A stretch of DNA of 64,000 nucleotides from Actinomycetota bacterium (GTDB taxonomy: Bacteria; Actinomycetota; Geothermincolia; Geothermincolales; RBG-13-55-18), in assembly GCA_014360645.1 (NCBI GenBank), contig JACIXD010000010.1, positions 92,950 to 156,949 of the forward strand, read 5' to 3'. Made by a program: the position numbers and the translations under genes. The notes under the pieces are model-generated. The model worked only from the letters and a program-made list of their open reading frames with translations. It was not told the origin of the DNA and searched no databases. The stretch's first letter is position 1. Each line of letters opens with the position of its first letter. Positions 27,671 through 35,638 of the stretch are shown piece by piece.

Positions 27671-29152
27671 ATGAGCGTCCTCTACATCCCCAGGGAAGAC
27701 GGCACCTACGAAAAAGTCCCGGTGACGCCCGAGAACACGCAGCGCTACATCCAGAGCATCCCGCTATATGCCCAGGACGACGACCCCACCTTCTGGTCCC
27801 AAGAGCGCATCCGCGCCATGCAGGACGAGCTCTTCAGGCGCCAGATGGAGTGGGTGTGGGACGGCCACGATTACTACAAGCGCGTGTTCAGGGAGAACGG
27901 CATCGAGCCGGGGGACATCCAGGACCTCGACGACCTGGAAAAGCTCCCCCTCACCTACAAGAAGGACTACATGGCGGAGCCGGAAGAATTCAAACTCAAG
28001 CCCTCCAACCCCACCCTCTACGACTGGATATTCGACGTCACCTACACCACCGGCTCCACCACCGGGGTCCCCACCCCCTTCTGGAACACCATCCACGACG
28101 CCCACGGCGTCTGGCAGATGCTCTTCCGCGGTATCAAGCTAGGGGGCTTCCCGCCCTACGCCCGGGGGATCAACCTCTTCCCCCTGGGACCGGTGCCGCA
28201 TATCGGTTTCTTCCGCGCTCGGGACATAGGCATGATGGGCTTGGGGACCTTGAGTATGTACGGCTGCACCGGCATGACCTACCCCGAGTTCCCCGTGCAC
28301 CGGTCCATGGACTACGCCATCGACCTCATCGAGAAAGGCCGTGCCGAGGTCTGGCTGGGCATCGCCAGCTTCATCCGGCGCCTGATCATGAAGGCGGAGG
28401 AGGAGGGGCGCGACTTCTCCGCCACCAAGCATATCCAGGCCCTGGGCGAGGCCTGCCCCAAGGGCATGCGCGACGACATACGGCAGCGCCTGATGAACAT
28501 GGGCGCCGAGGACCCCTTCGTCTCCAACTCCTACGGCTTCACCGAGATGCAGGGGGCCATGCCGGAGTGCACGGACTTCAGCGGATGCCACAACCCCGCG
28601 CCAAACCTCTATTTCTTCGAGGTGGTGGACGAGCAGACGGGAAAGAGGCTGCCCGACGGGGAGCGCGGCCTGCTCGCCATCACCCACCTCAACCGCCGCG
28701 GCACCGTGCTGCTGCGCTACGTAATCGGCGACCTGGGCGCTATCACCCACGAGACCTGTCCCCACTGCGGGCGCAACGTGGAGCGCTCCATCATCGCCGT
28801 GGGCAGCACCTACGCCACGCGCACCTCGGAGCTGGTGAACCTAAAGGGCACCCTCATCAATCCGGAGATCCTCCGGGACGAGGTGGCCAACACCCCGGGG
28901 GTCAAAGAATACCAGATCATCTTCACCAAGCGCGACCTCGCCGACCCCTACTCCCCGGACGAGCTGGTGGTGAAGATCTCCCCCGCGGAGGGCGTGGACA
29001 CCGCGCAGCTCGAGAACGAGGTGGTCACCAGGCTCATCACCGCGGTGGAGATGCGCGCCAGGGTGGAGTTCGTGTCCATGGAGGAGATCTACGATCCCAC
29101 CGTGGCCCTTAAGGCCTACCGCGTGCTGGACATGCGGCCCAAGGACCTCTGA
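27671..29152 (+). CDS. phenylacetate-CoA-ligase-like adenylate-forming enzyme
   Basis: The 493-residue protein belongs to the ANL superfamily, PaaK branch. The ATP-binding loop is YTTGSTTGVPTPF at about 122-134, a second core motif is SYGFTEMQGAMPEC, and LRYVIGDLG precedes a CPHCGR pair that may bind zinc as in some PaaK-like proteins. The C-terminal lid domain is complete. It should activate an aromatic or other carboxylic acid to the CoA thioester via an adenylate. Because iorAB in the same window would release aryl-acetyl-CoA, an aromatic acid is a reasonable substrate guess. ATG follows an AAGGGGG site. An isolated gene. Confidence 0.82.
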   Translation: MSVLYIPREDGTYEKVPVTPENTQRYIQSIPLYAQDDDPTFWSQERIRAMQDELFRRQMEWVWDGHDYYKRVFRENGIEPGDIQDLDDLEKLPLTYKKDYMAEPEEFKLKPSNPTLYDWIFDVTYTTGSTTGVPTPFWNTIHDAHGVWQMLFRGIKLGGFPPYARGINLFPLGPVPHIGFFRARDIGMMGLGTLSMYGCTGMTYPEFPVHRSMDYAIDLIEKGRAEVWLGIASFIRRLIMKAEEEGRDFSATKHIQALGEACPKGMRDDIRQRLMNMGAEDPFVSNSYGFTEMQGAMPECTDFSGCHNPAPNLYFFEVVDEQTGKRLPDGERGLLAITHLNRRGTVLLRYVIGDLGAITHETCPHCGRNVERSIIAVGSTYATRTSELVNLKGTLINPEILRDEVANTPGVKEYQIIFTKRDLADPYSPDELVVKISPAEGVDTAQLENEVVTRLITAVEMRARVEFVSMEEIYDPTVALKAYRVLDMRPKDL

Positions 29153-29216
29153 GGGGCCCTGGCCGGGGTGGAAGGCGGGGCGACCAGCCCGGCACGCACG
29201 CCCGGACACCGCGGCG

Positions 29217-29831
29217 TCAGCCGCGGCTGCCGATGACCCGGGCGGGCACGCCGGCGACGATGGCCAGGGGGGGCACGTCGCGCGTCACCACCGCTCCCGC
29301 CGCCACCACCGCTCCCGCTCCCACCCTCACCCCCTTGAGGATGATGGCGTGGGACCCGATCCAGCAGTCCTCCTCGATCACCACGGGGCCGTAACTCCCG
29401 GGCTGGAAGCGCATGGGCACCCCGTTCATCTCCATGCCATGGTCGGCGCAGTTGATGTTCACGTAAGGCCCGAGCATGGAGTTCCTGCCGATGGTGCAGT
29501 CATCGAAGGCGTTGATGATATTGTAGGGTCCGACGGCCACGCCCTCCTCCAGCAGCAGGGTGGCGTCGTTGGCCGCGAAGAGCCTGGCCAGGGTGTCCAG
29601 GGAGCAATTCCTGCCGATCACGATGCGCCCGCGGTCATTTCCCCTGATCTGCACCGGGGTGGGGATGAAGGTGCCGTCATCGATGCTGCAGGAAGATTCC
29701 CCCGCCAGGGCCACGTCCGGCCGCGCGGCGATCCACACATAGGGGCCGCACCGCACCCCTTTTCGGCGCAGGCAGCGCTGGTAGTAGAGGATGGCGGGGT
29801 GACGGAAGGCAAAGCGCAGGCGGTCCAACAT
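29217..29831 (-). CDS. left-handed beta-helix acyltransferase (hexapeptide family)
   Basis: The 204-residue protein carries hexapeptide repeats in two blocks, including [19 protein letters not shown] with the likely catalytic His and the C-terminal [20 protein letters not shown] and [18 protein letters not shown]. This pattern is typical of WcaF/maltose-acetyltransferase-like enzymes that acetylate sugars of surface polysaccharides. The N-terminus ([22 protein letters not shown]) resembles the helical lead-in of such enzymes. It converges with the CoA ligase gene. The acceptor is unknown. Confidence 0.82.
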   Translation of the reverse strand: MLDRLRFAFRHPAILYYQRCLRRKGVRCGPYVWIAARPDVALAGESSCSIDDGTFIPTPVQIRGNDRGRIVIGRNCSLDTLARLFAANDATLLLEEGVAVGPYNIINAFDDCTIGRNSMLGPYVNINCADHGMEMNGVPMRFQPGSYGPVVIEEDCWIGSHAIILKGVRVGAGAVVAAGAVVTRDVPPLAIVAGVPARVIGSRG

Positions 29832-29986
29832 CTTCTTTTCTCCCCCTCGTCCGAGTCCTTACACCATATTATCCCGCGTATCCCGCGCTCACGCGCTTCA
29901 TCCACCGGCCTTTTCCTGCCTCCCGCCCCACCGCGGACAAGGGTACTCGCCGTTCACGGAGTTTTTCTCGCTCCCTGACCGAATTC

Positions 29987-30011
29987 TGTCCCATGTCCGG
30001 GGCTGACCCCA
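29987..30011 (-). repeat. solo end of the dispersed GGGGTCA element (type B end), abutting a stop codon
   Basis: On the minus strand TGGGGTCAGCCCCGG followed by ACATGGGACA begins immediately after the TGA of the flavin reductase gene. The same 25 bases occur after the epimerase stop codon (59027) and as the right end of the complete element at 34758-34992. Confidence 0.75.
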
Positions 30012-30581
30012 TCAGGGGATGACCTCCAGCTCGGATGCCGTCTCGCCGAAGGCGCCCAGGCGCCTGCCCATGGACCAGTACTCGCGGTGGTTGAGGACGT
30101 AGGGCCGGAACTCCTCCACGTCGATGTTCCCTTTTTCTCCCATGCACTCCTCCTCCAGGTGCACCGCGAGCACCAGCCCCACGAAGAGGGTGTGCGAGCC
30201 CAGGGGCAGGGAGGCGGAGACCCGGCACTCGATGTTCAGGGGGCACTCCTCCACCAGCGGTGCTCCCACCTCGGCGGCGCGCCCGCGCGAAAGGCCCGCC
30301 AGGGCGAACTTGTCCTGGTCCCTTCCCGAGACCATCCCGCACATGTCCACGGCGCGCCACAGGTCGCTCGAGGGCACGTTGACCACGAACTCCCCGCTCG
30401 CCTGCACGAGCTGGTGGGTGAACCTGCTCTCCCGCACCGCCACCGCCACCTGCGGCGGCTCCATGCACACCACGTTCACCCAGGCCGCCGTCATCACGTT
30501 GTCCCTTCCCGCGTGCGCCGCGCTGATCAGCGCCACCGGCTTGGGAAGAAACAGGGTCGAGGGACTTCGCTTCCTCTTCAA
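30012..30581 (-). CDS. flavin reductase family (FMN-binding split-barrel) protein
   Basis: The 189-residue protein has the flavoredoxin/flavin-reductase pattern: KPVALISAAHAGRDNVMTAAW near the N-terminus, PPQVAVAVRESRFTHQLVQASGEFVVNVP, and GSHTLFVGLVLAVH in the C-terminal half. Members bind FMN and reduce flavin or act as small electron carriers in anaerobes. The TTG start has GAGGAGG seven bases upstream; an ATG at 30605 is an alternative but would place that ribosome site inside the gene. An element end begins directly at its stop codon. Confidence 0.82.
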   Translation of the reverse strand: MKRKRSPSTLFLPKPVALISAAHAGRDNVMTAAWVNVVCMEPPQVAVAVRESRFTHQLVQASGEFVVNVPSSDLWRAVDMCGMVSGRDQDKFALAGLSRGRAAEVGAPLVEECPLNIECRVSASLPLGSHTLFVGLVLAVHLEEECMGEKGNIDVEEFRPYVLNHREYWSMGRRLGAFGETASELEVIP

Positions 30582-30615
30582 CCGCCCACCTCCTCTCCCG
30601 TCCATTTGTGCCCGG

Positions 30616-30778
30616 GTCCGGCGAGGCGCCGCCCGCGTCAACACAGCCATTCCCGCTTACCGCGATTTATCGGTAAAGCCGTCAGGGTCCAGCAAGGCAA
30701 GGTCAGCCGCCGGACAATCTCTCTCGCTTCCCGGTAACCGCCAGCGCAGTTGCCATTGTCCGGCGAGGCGCCGCCCGC
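30616..30778. repeat. 21-base direct repeat upstream of the flavin reductase gene
   Basis: GTCCGGCGAGGCGCCGCCCG plus one further C occurs at 30616-30636 and again, identically, at 30758-30778 (142-base offset). GGCGCC at its centre is self-complementary. The two copies bracket the TTACCG dyad. Confidence 0.55.
30657..30676. promoter_or_regulatory. candidate operator: TTACCG dyad
   Basis: TTACCG-N8-CGGTAA forms an exact 6-base inverted repeat about 76 bases upstream of the flavin reductase start. Another CGGTAA half-site lies at 30732-30737. Such spacing is usual for dimeric regulators, but no regulator gene is adjacent. Confidence 0.35.
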
Positions 30779-30929
30779 ACTCACGACGGCGATGACCGGG
30801 TCTCCTCGGGGTCTCCGCACCCTCTCGCGCCATGCCCTCTATCGCCGGCGCCCATACCTCGAGTCCGTTTTTCATGCCCCCTTCTCCCCCGTCTCCGCCC
30901 TGCCACGCCGGCCACGACCCCACGGCTCC

Positions 30930-31451
30930 TCACGCGCGCCTTCCGCCGCTGAGCCTCCTCTCGAAACAGGCCAGCTTGTAACCCGCCCACAGGGCATAGA
31001 TGAGGTGCACCTTGACCAGCTCCCTCTCCTCCAGGCGGATGAGCTCCGGCCCGTAGGCCACCTCGCGCACCAGCGCCTCGGCCAGCGCCTCCACCCCCAT
31101 GGGCTCGTCCGCGAAGGGATCCGTGCCCACTACCTCCTCCTCGTACATGAGCCGCAGCCTTTCCACGCCCCGCTCCACCGTCTGCGGCCTCTCGGGGTCC
31201 GTGAAGGCCACGCGCTCGGGCCCTTCCCCCAGCGCCGCCCGCGCCAGTATATAGCCCTCGAGGAAGGTGGAGTTGATGACGGCGGACACCTCGTCCACCA
31301 GGCTGCGCGAGGCCACGCGCGGGAAACAGTTGCGTATGACGCGCTCCCGGAAGATGTCCAGCCATAGCATGGCCATGGTGCGCGAGGCCAGGTCGAGGTC
31401 GGCGAACCTGATGCGCCCGCGGTAGTCCTCGAATCTCTCCCGCAGATTCAT
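30930..31451 (-). CDS. hypothetical protein linked to the YhaO/YhaN pair
   Basis: The 173-residue protein is predicted to be all helical (LASRTMAMLWLDIFRERVIRNCF, VIRLEERELVKVHLIYALWAGYKLA-like helices) without membrane segments or recognised motifs. The ATG is preceded by GGGGAGG with seven-base spacing. It starts 41 bases after the SbcC-like gene on the same strand and is probably in the same operon, so a role in DNA-end processing or membrane attachment of that complex is possible but unproven. Confidence 0.65.
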   Translation of the reverse strand: MNLRERFEDYRGRIRFADLDLASRTMAMLWLDIFRERVIRNCFPRVASRSLVDEVSAVINSTFLEGYILARAALGEGPERVAFTDPERPQTVERGVERLRLMYEEEVVGTDPFADEPMGVEALAEALVREVAYGPELIRLEERELVKVHLIYALWAGYKLACFERRLSGGRRA

Positions 31452-31492
31452 CCCCGAGCCTCCCCTTAAGGGTCCGTGCCGACGCCGGGCGT

Positions 31493-33586
31493 TCAGGTAG
31501 CCGCCGCTTCCAGCTCCACGATACGGTCGGCGTACGCGTCGTAGTGATCCCCGCAAGTGAAGATGACCGCCTGCCAGCCCCGTGCGAGATCCCTCATCAC
31601 CCCCATGGCCCGTTCCAGGCGGCGCGGATCGAAGGTCACGAAGGGGTCGTCCAGAAGCAGCGGCGGCCGCCGTTCCCCGCAGATGATCTCCGCCAGGGAC
31701 AGCCTGGCCGCAAGGTAGAGCTGGTCGACGGCGCCGCGACTCAAGGCCTCCGGAGGGACCGGACCTCCCTTCTCCCGCGACCACACCGCGATGCCCAGGC
31801 TGCCCTCGTCCATCTCCACCCGCTGGTAGCGGCCGTCGGTTATGCGGCTGATGTAATCCCCGGCCATCTCCTCCAGGCGACGCGCCGTGCCGGAAAGGGT
31901 CTCTCTGGAAGCTTTTTCCATCCACGCCACGGCCAGCTCCAGCGCCGCCGCGCGCCGCGCCAGGCGCGCCCTGCGTTCGCGCAGGTAGGCCAGCTCCTCC
32001 TCCAGGCGCAGCAGCTCCTCCTCCGCGTCCTCCTCCCCGAGCAGGACCTCCAGGCGGATGCGTTCCTCGCGGAGGGCGGACAGCCTCGCCCGCAGGGAAT
32101 CCCTCTCGCGCAGGTACGCCTGAAGGCCGGCGCCGTCCACGGTGCGCCCGCGCAGCTCCCTGAGGCGCCTCTCCCGCAGGCTCACCTCCGAGGCCAGGCG
32201 CCGCGCCTCTTCCTCCACGGCAGCCCTCTCGCCGTCGGGCAGCAGCACCTCCAGCTTGTCCGCTATCTCCTTGCGCCTGGCCAGCAGCTGCAGGTAAGCG
32301 ACCTTTATCTCCAGGAAACGCCGGACGGTGCCACAGCCCGCCGCGGCGGCCATCCTCTCCAGCTCCCGCTCCACCTCGGCGCCGCGCCTCTCCAGCTCCT
32401 CCATCTGCTCCCGGACGGCCTCCAGTTCTCCGCCCCTTCTCAAGAAGGAGAGGTAGCGGCCGGGCAGGAGCGCCGCCGCCGCCAGCCCCGCACCCGCCGC
32501 CGAGGCCAGCAGCATATAGGGCGAGAGGGCGATGCCGGCGAGACCCACCAGGATGAGGGTCATGCCGCCCAGGAGGAGGTAGGGCGCCCAGGGGCGGTAG
32601 CGCGCCCGGCGCGCTTCCTGCAGGCGTCTCTGCAGCACTCCCACGCCCTCGGCGATCCCCGCGCGCTTGAGCTCGAGCTCCTCCAGCTCGCCGCGCCTAC
32701 TCTCCAGCACGGCGCGCAGCCCCCCGAACTCCCTCTCCTCCTGCTCTCGCAGGCGCGCGTCCTCGGCCACCAGGGCGGCGGCGGACTCCAGCTGCCGGTA
32801 ACGGCGGTGGAAGTCCTCGATGTCCTCCTCGATATCCGCCCGCTCCTCGGAGTCCGAGATCAGGGCCGCCAGCGTCTCCAGCCTGGCCTCTATGCCCGCG
32901 CTCTCCCCGTCGATCTCCTCCAGGCGGCGCCGCGCGTCGAGCCTCTCCCGCGCCGCCCCGGAAAGCTCCGCGCTCCTGGCCTCTTTCTCCCCGATCTCCG
33001 CCTCCACCCGGGCCAGAGGCCCGGGGTTCTTGGCCGTACCCCTCATCCCCCGCAACAGCTCCGCAAGCTCCCGCTGCAGTTCGCCCAGCGCCTCGGGGGC
33101 CGCCGCGCCGCCGTCCGACCCGGTCATGGCGGCATGCAGGGCGCGTCCCAGCTCGTCCCTGCCCGCCCCGATGGCCGCCACTTCGTCCTGCCTGATGGCG
33201 GCGGTGGAACGGTAGGCCGCCTCCGACCCCAGGCCCAACCATTCCCGTACCGCCTCCTCGATGCGCGCGTGATCACGGGTATCGAGGTCACCCCATACCA
33301 GGTGAGCGCTCCTCGCCGCGAAATCCTTGACCAGCCTGAAATCCCTGCCCCCGGCCTCGCCCTCGAGCTCCAGCACGAAACCGCCGCTCTCTCCCCAGGT
33401 GACGCTCTCGCGCACCTCCCTGCGCCCGGAGTCCGCCTTCCAGAAGAGCGCCGCCAGCATCGCCTGCATGAGGGTCGATTTTCCCGCTTCGTTCGGCCCT
33501 TTCACCACGTTTATCCCCTCGCCCAGCTCCAGCCGCCCCTGGCGGAAGCGGCGGAAGTTGCGCATGGTCAGGGAGGTGATCTTCAT
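31493..33586 (-). CDS. YhaN/SbcC-like SMC-type ATPase with a membrane hairpin
   Basis: The 697-residue protein has Walker A GPNEAGKST at 30-38, long coiled-coil arms, and near the C-terminus the signature LSRGAVDQLYLAARLS and Walker B PPLLLDDPFVTFD. Between the coils, near the middle, two strongly hydrophobic segments (YLLLGGMTLILVGLAGIAL and YMLLASAAGAGLAAAALL) could form a membrane hairpin, as described for Bacillus YhaN, instead of the zinc hook of SbcC/Rad50. It overlaps the nuclease gene by four bases (ATGA). Its likely role is ATP-controlled DNA-end recognition or bridging. Confidence 0.85.
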   Translation of the reverse strand: MKITSLTMRNFRRFRQGRLELGEGINVVKGPNEAGKSTLMQAMLAALFWKADSGRREVRESVTWGESGGFVLELEGEAGGRDFRLVKDFAARSAHLVWGDLDTRDHARIEEAVREWLGLGSEAAYRSTAAIRQDEVAAIGAGRDELGRALHAAMTGSDGGAAAPEALGELQRELAELLRGMRGTAKNPGPLARVEAEIGEKEARSAELSGAARERLDARRRLEEIDGESAGIEARLETLAALISDSEERADIEEDIEDFHRRYRQLESAAALVAEDARLREQEEREFGGLRAVLESRRGELEELELKRAGIAEGVGVLQRRLQEARRARYRPWAPYLLLGGMTLILVGLAGIALSPYMLLASAAGAGLAAAALLPGRYLSFLRRGGELEAVREQMEELERRGAEVERELERMAAAAGCGTVRRFLEIKVAYLQLLARRKEIADKLEVLLPDGERAAVEEEARRLASEVSLRERRLRELRGRTVDGAGLQAYLRERDSLRARLSALREERIRLEVLLGEEDAEEELLRLEEELAYLRERRARLARRAAALELAVAWMEKASRETLSGTARRLEEMAGDYISRITDGRYQRVEMDEGSLGIAVWSREKGGPVPPEALSRGAVDQLYLAARLSLAEIICGERRPPLLLDDPFVTFDPRRLERAMGVMRDLARGWQAVIFTCGDHYDAYADRIVELEAAAT

Positions 33587-34710
33587 GCCCCGCGCGACCT
33601 CCTCCCGAGGGCCTCCAGCCCCAGGCGCAGGGCTTCTCCCGCGACCTCCAGGTCCTCGCCCTGCCGCGAGGCCATCTCCCGGGCGGCGATGCGCATGAAC
33701 CTTCCCAGCACCGTGGACTCGGGGTAGGCCTCGGGGTCCGGCGGCGGCGTTTCCTCGTGGACCGGCACCAGGGCGAGGTGGAAGAAGAGGGGGGCCAGCT
33801 CCTCCTCCAGGGCGTCCCAATCGCATCCCGACCACCCCTCTCCCTGCAAGCCCCTGACCCGCACCTCCAGGCCCAGGTCGCGGTCAGCGAGGCGGCGCAG
33901 GTGAGCATAGAGCCCGGCGGGGTCCCCCACCTCCGCGCCCTCGAGCTCCAGACGCGCGAGGCGGCGTTTTCCCACCGCGATGGGTTTCACCCGCGGCGGC
34001 TTGTCCTCCTCCAGCTCCACCAGCAGGACGCAGCCCTCCTCTCCCCCGCCCATCTCCAGAGGCTCCGGCGGGCCGCTGTAGAAGGCGACGGTCTCCCCCT
34101 GGGAGTACTCTACGCGCGTGTGCCAGTGCCCCAGGGCCAGGTAATGCAGGCCGGAGGAGGCGATGCTCTGAGCCGATACCAGCATCTCGTCCCTCTCCAC
34201 CCTCCCCGGCACCAGGTAGGAGGCATGCAGCACGCCCACCTTCCAGCGCTCGCTCCCCTCGGCGCGAAAACCGGCCAGGACATCACTCCCCTCGCGGCTC
34301 ACCGCGGAACCGTACACCCGCACGTCGAGTCCCTCCAGCCGGGCCGAGGCGAGCTCCCGTTCCGTGAAAACAAGCACGTGGGGCAGGGAGCGGAAGGCTT
34401 CCCGGCCGAAGACGCCTCCCGGCTGGGGACGGTCGTGGGTGCCGGGCACGATGACCGTCCAGATTCCCTCGCGATCAAGGCGCTCCAGCTGGTATTGCAC
34501 CTCGCCCGCGAGCGCCGCGGGGGGAAAGGGGGAGTCGAAGAGGTCGCCCGCGACGACCACCATGTCCACCTGGGTGGTGAGGGCGAGGTCCACCACGCGC
34601 GAGAAGGTCGCCTTGAGCTGCTCGCGCTGCTCCTTGCCGCGCGGCCCCAGGAAGCGGAAGGCCGCCCCCAGGTGCACGTCCGCGGTGTGCAGGATCCTCA
34701 ACCCGGCCAT
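33583..34710 (-). CDS. YhaO/SbcD-like DNA double-strand-break nuclease
   Basis: The 375-residue protein is a calcineurin-like phosphoesterase with motifs DVHLG (Asp11, His13), GDLFD (Asp56), GTHD at 90-93, HASY and GHWH. The usual GNHD/E motif is GTHD here, so the metal-ligand Asn is replaced by Thr. The rest of the Mre11-type active site is present. The C-terminal 120 residues form the capping region. It is the first gene of an operon with the YhaN-like ATPase and a helical hypothetical protein. The function is probably nuclease processing of DNA ends. Confidence 0.87.
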   Translation of the reverse strand: MAGLRILHTADVHLGAAFRFLGPRGKEQREQLKATFSRVVDLALTTQVDMVVVAGDLFDSPFPPAALAGEVQYQLERLDREGIWTVIVPGTHDRPQPGGVFGREAFRSLPHVLVFTERELASARLEGLDVRVYGSAVSREGSDVLAGFRAEGSERWKVGVLHASYLVPGRVERDEMLVSAQSIASSGLHYLALGHWHTRVEYSQGETVAFYSGPPEPLEMGGGEEGCVLLVELEEDKPPRVKPIAVGKRRLARLELEGAEVGDPAGLYAHLRRLADRDLGLEVRVRGLQGEGWSGCDWDALEEELAPLFFHLALVPVHEETPPPDPEAYPESTVLGRFMRIAAREMASRQGEDLEVAGEALRLGLEALGRRSRGA

Positions 34711-34757
34711 GGTTCCTCCCTCGTCGCGACGGACGAGAACATTATAGATCAGGGCGT

Positions 34758-34992
34758 TATGGGGTCACATCTTCGATGTTCGATCCCGCCAGCCTATCGC
34801 CTTGTTGAGCCCGCTTCGCTTTCCCCCATCGCCTCGCAAGAAAACCCGCATCGAAGATGCCCCGTTGTTCAGTTCGCATCCAAGATCCCATTGGGATGGC
34901 GTTGGTCGAGAGCCTCCACCTGAGACCGAAGGCCCCGTAACGCATCGTCTTCTCCGATGTGACGATGTCCCATGTCCGGGGCTGACCCCATA
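34758..34992. mobile_element. 235-base MITE-like element with TATGGGGTCA terminal inverted repeats
   Basis: The element starts with TATGGGGTCA and ends with TGACCCCATA. Its left subterminal sequence (CATCTTCGATGTTCGATC) and right subterminal sequence (CATGTCCGGGGC) recur separately at other sites in the window. It contains no transposase gene; a minus-strand open frame crosses it but extends outside without a start site. It fills the gap between the divergent sbcD-like and lemA genes, and ends seven bases before the TATAAT of lemA. It is probably a non-autonomous mobile or REP-type element. Confidence 0.65.
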
Positions 34993-34998
34993 GGCGGG

Positions 34999-35004
34999 TA
35001 TAAT
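34999..35004 (+). promoter_or_regulatory. -10 element of a probably leaderless lemA transcript
   Basis: A consensus TATAAT ends six bases before the lemA ATG, so transcription should start at or within a base or two of the start codon. No ribosome site precedes the ATG. No TTGACA-like -35 is present at the usual distance, which falls in the right end of the mobile element. Confidence 0.6.
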
Positions 35005-35010
35005 GTCCGT

Positions 35011-35550
35011 ATGGAACCTTACCTGTATGTCTTGGCCGTCCTGGCGGCCCTCCTGCTGGCAGTGGCCCTCGTTTATAACCGCATGATCCGCCTGCGTAAC
35101 CGGGTGCGGCGTGCCTGGAAGGACATCGACGTGCAGTTGAGACTGCGCCACGACCTGGTCCCCGTCCTGGTATCGGTGGCGGAAGGATACGCCGCGCACG
35201 AGAGCCGGATGCTGGAGAGGGCCGCGCACCTGAGATCGGTAGCCCGGGCGGCCGCCGGGGTGAGGGAACGGGGAGCGCGCGAGCTGGACCTTGCGTCATC
35301 CCTTGCGGAGCTTTTCGCCCTGGGGGAGAGCTACCCCGATCTCAAGGCCGACGAGGCCTTCCAACGCCTCTTCCGGGAGTCGGTAACGGTGGAGAACCAC
35401 CTCGCCGCGGCGCGCAAGTACTACAACGGCTGCGTGCGCGCCTACAACAACTTCATCCAGAGTTTTCCACAACTGATCCTCGCACGCCTCCTCCGCTTCC
35501 GTCCATCGGAATATTTCCAGGAGGGTGAGGGGCAGGATACCCCCGCCTGA
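35011..35550 (+). CDS. lemA: LemA family membrane protein
   Basis: The 179-residue protein has one N-terminal membrane helix (YLYVLAVLAALLLAVALVYN) followed by the LemA helical bundle. Recognisable pieces are RLRNRVRRAWKDIDVQLRLRHDLVPVLV and the C-terminal ENHLAAARKYYNGCVRAYN with NFIQSFP. LemA proteins are widespread and poorly understood. The start is the ATG directly behind a TATAAT box. No second gene follows in the operon; the RND exporter gene converges with it. Confidence 0.9.
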   Translation: MEPYLYVLAVLAALLLAVALVYNRMIRLRNRVRRAWKDIDVQLRLRHDLVPVLVSVAEGYAAHESRMLERAAHLRSVARAAAGVRERGARELDLASSLAELFALGESYPDLKADEAFQRLFRESVTVENHLAAARKYYNGCVRAYNNFIQSFPQLILARLLRFRPSEYFQEGEGQDTPA

Positions 35551-35638
35551 GGGCCGCTTGCGAGCCCCCTCTACAGGCGCCGTTGCGCGCCGCGCCGGGT
35601 CGGTCTGCATCCAGGCGGCGGAACGCCCATCCTACATC

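Noticed and set aside
34757..35299. Transposase remnant inside the 235-base element
   Set aside because: The minus-strand frame runs through the element and antisense to lemA; no transposase motif could be seen.
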